Below are positions 62,819 to 64,000 of a stretch of 64,000 nt of DNA, piece after piece. The stretch comes from Helicobacter equorum (GTDB lineage Bacteria > Campylobacterota > Campylobacteria > Campylobacterales > Helicobacteraceae). How positions within the stretch are numbered: the first letter of the stretch is position 1; every line of letters starts with the position of its first letter. The notes beneath the pieces were generated by a model. The model had not been told where the DNA came from, made no database searches, and saw only the letters and a list, made by a program, of their open reading frames with translations. The DNA lies in contig NZ_FZPO01000008.1 of assembly GCF_900198655.1 (NCBI RefSeq), positions 1 to 64,000 on the forward strand, in the 5' to 3' direction. The position numbers were made by a program, and so were the translations under genes.

Positions 62819-63512
62819 TAAGCAAATCAAAAAAATAAAAATTGTTAATGATATTTCTTTGGAAGTCAATAGCAAGGAAGTTGTGGGACTTTTGGGACCA
62901 AATGGTGCTGGAAAAACCACGACTTTTTACATGATATGCGGACTTTTACACCCAACCTCTGGGGCAGTGCATTTGAATGGATCTGATATTACAAAGCTTC
63001 CGTTACACGCACGATCTAATATGGGTATTGGCTATCTTCCGCAAGAATCAAGTATTTTTAAAGATTTAAGTGTAGAGGAAAATCTTCTTTTAGCAGCAGA
63101 GGCGAGTATAAAAAGTGTCAAAGATCGTAAGATCCGCATAGAAAAAATGCTAGAGGAATTTAATATCGAGCCAATTCGCACAAGAAAGGGCGTGAGTTTG
63201 AGCGGTGGGGAGCGTCGGCGTGTAGAAATCGCAAGAGCATTGGTAAAAAATCCTAAATTTGTTTTGCTTGATGAGCCATTTGCTGGAGTGGATCCCAAAG
63301 CGGTGGTAGATATCCAAAATATTATTTTGAAGCTTATTGAGCTTGATATAGGTGTGCTTATCACAGACCACAATGTGCGTGAGACGCTATCGGTTTGTCA
63401 TAGAAGTTATGTTATCAAAAGTGGTGCGCTTTTAGCGAGTGGTAATGCGCAAGAGATTTATCAAAATGCCCTTGTGCGTAAATATTATTTGGGAGAGAAT
63501 TTTAAAGCATGA
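62790..63512 (+). CDS. lptB: LPS export ABC transporter ATP-binding protein LptB
   Basis: A 240-residue ABC ATPase. Walker A is LLGPNGAGKTTTFYMICGLL (about 31-50), the signature LSGGERRRVEIARALVKNP and Walker B FVLLDEPFAGVDP. The IGYLPQESSIFKDLSVEENLLLA segment is typical of LptB. It powers transfer of lipopolysaccharide to the outer membrane. The stop overlaps the rpoN start (ATGA), an lptB-rpoN order common in proteobacteria. Confidence 0.95.
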   Translation: MNTLQAHNLSKQIKKIKIVNDISLEVNSKEVVGLLGPNGAGKTTTFYMICGLLHPTSGAVHLNGSDITKLPLHARSNMGIGYLPQESSIFKDLSVEENLLLAAEASIKSVKDRKIRIEKMLEEFNIEPIRTRKGVSLSGGERRRVEIARALVKNPKFVLLDEPFAGVDPKAVVDIQNIILKLIELDIGVLITDHNVRETLSVCHRSYVIKSGALLASGNAQEIYQNALVRKYYLGENFKA

Positions 63513-64000
63513 GTGCAAGATCGGGTTTAGGAGGGAGATTACGCACCAATGTCGCTATCAAACCAAAGCTTTCGGCGACACTAAAAAATTGGCTACCTAT
63601 CTTGCAAAGTGGAGCTGATAGTATAGAAGAAATTGTGCAAGAGTTTGCCCAAGAAAACCCTTATGTGCAGATTCAAAGCCAACGCACACAATCTCTGTCG
63701 CAAAAATCTAAGGTTACCTCCAAATCTCAATCGCAAAAAAATTCTATCACAGACAAGATAGAATCTCTAAGTACTACCACGCAGGATTTATATGAGAGTT
63801 TGCTTACACAAATAACACCACGCCTTTTCCCAAGCCAAACTTCTCAAGATATTGCCTATAGTATCATCGAAAATATCAATAATGAAGGATATTTGGATTG
63901 TGAAGTGGTAGAACTTGCAGAGGAAGTGGGTGTGAGCGTGGAGGAATTTGAGCGTGTGCGAGGGCGATTTGTGTATCTTGAGCCTTGTGGTGTGGGTGCA
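63509..64000 (+). CDS. rpoN: RNA polymerase sigma54 factor RpoN, N-terminal part (runs off right edge)
   Basis: The open frame of 164 residues runs to the right edge. It has the activator-interacting region I (PKLSATLKNWLPILQSGADSIEEIVQEFAQENPYVQI), a Ser/Gln-rich linker, and the start of the core-binding domain (TTQDLYESLLTQITPRLF, IAYSIIENINNEGYLD, VRGRFVYLEPCGVGA). In Helicobacter sigma54 serves mainly middle flagellar genes, such as the operon at 26930-32071 in this window. Confidence 0.94.
   Translation, partial: MSARSGLGGRLRTNVAIKPKLSATLKNWLPILQSGADSIEEIVQEFAQENPYVQIQSQRTQSLSQKSKVTSKSQSQKNSITDKIESLSTTTQDLYESLLTQITPRLFPSQTSQDIAYSIIENINNEGYLDCEVVELAEEVGVSVEEFERVRGRFVYLEPCGVGA

Overview
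The window is a 64 kb piece of an AT-rich Campylobacterota chromosome, almost certainly a Helicobacter. The evidence is the set of gene neighbourhoods (flaG-fliD-fliS; envC-ftsX-ftsE-trmB-FN3 lipoprotein-pseudouridine synthase-rodA; dnaX-tsaE-lptB-rpoN; rnc-aroC), the epsilon-type sigma28 and sigma54 promoter motifs, the cbb3-type CcoI pump, and homopolymer-tract switches. BioC/BioG-type biotin synthesis and a YedE/YedF pair suggest a species other than H. pylori, possibly an enterohepatic one. That placement is inference.

Layout. 1-8.4 kb: the 5' part of a chemoreceptor gene behind a T16 promoter tract, a FlgF/FlgG-like rod gene, lnt, gatB, and the sigma28-type flaG-fliD-fliS operon. 8.4-17 kb: cell-envelope and division block (envC, ftsX, ftsE, trmB, an FN3 lipoprotein, an RluD-type synthase, rodA, tRNA-Ile2, an FtsL-like gene, rsmH). 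17-26.6 kb: D-lactate dehydrogenase, glyS, a lysozyme-fold exported protein, yedF/yedE, marC and a periplasmic catalase-like protein. 26.6-34.6 kb: a structured intergenic segment, then the fliK-flgD-flgE operon (sigma54-type promoter) and ccoI. 34.6-40.4 kb: a solitary N6-adenine DNA methylase, an acetyltransferase, uppS, a phase-variable membrane glycosyltransferase and prfB. 40.6-47.4 kb: biotin cluster, metallohydrolase, ThiF-like protein, motA-motB. 47.4-55 kb: a long minus-strand run from rnc to a KefB-like antiporter. 55-64 kb: a MurF-like protein, cmoB, a thioesterase, a globin, a phase-variable methyltransferase fused to a duplicated flgG tail, flgG, a TRIC-like channel, dnaX, tsaE, lptB and the start of rpoN.

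The most notable signals are four. (1) The glycosyltransferase gene at 37559-39212 is switched OFF by a G10 tract: removing one G restores a 550-codon frame and supplies the missing first membrane helix and start codon. (2) A second G10 tract lies inside the methyltransferase gene at 58287-59126 and is in the ON phase; this gene sits between two perfect 70-bp copies of the 3' end of flgG and ends in the FlgG C-terminal 22 residues. (3) The hook protein FlgE carries three tandem repeats of about 45 residues that look like CBM5/12 chitin-binding modules. (4) The heptamer AGAATCT/AGATTCT is strongly over-represented throughout, in several reading frames and between genes.

Motility genes recur across the window (chemoreceptor, rod, hook, cap, filament chaperone, stator) together with rpoN, the sigma factor for the hook operon. 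No intergenic gap exceeds 300 bases. No transposases, integrases, CRISPR arrays or rRNA genes were seen.
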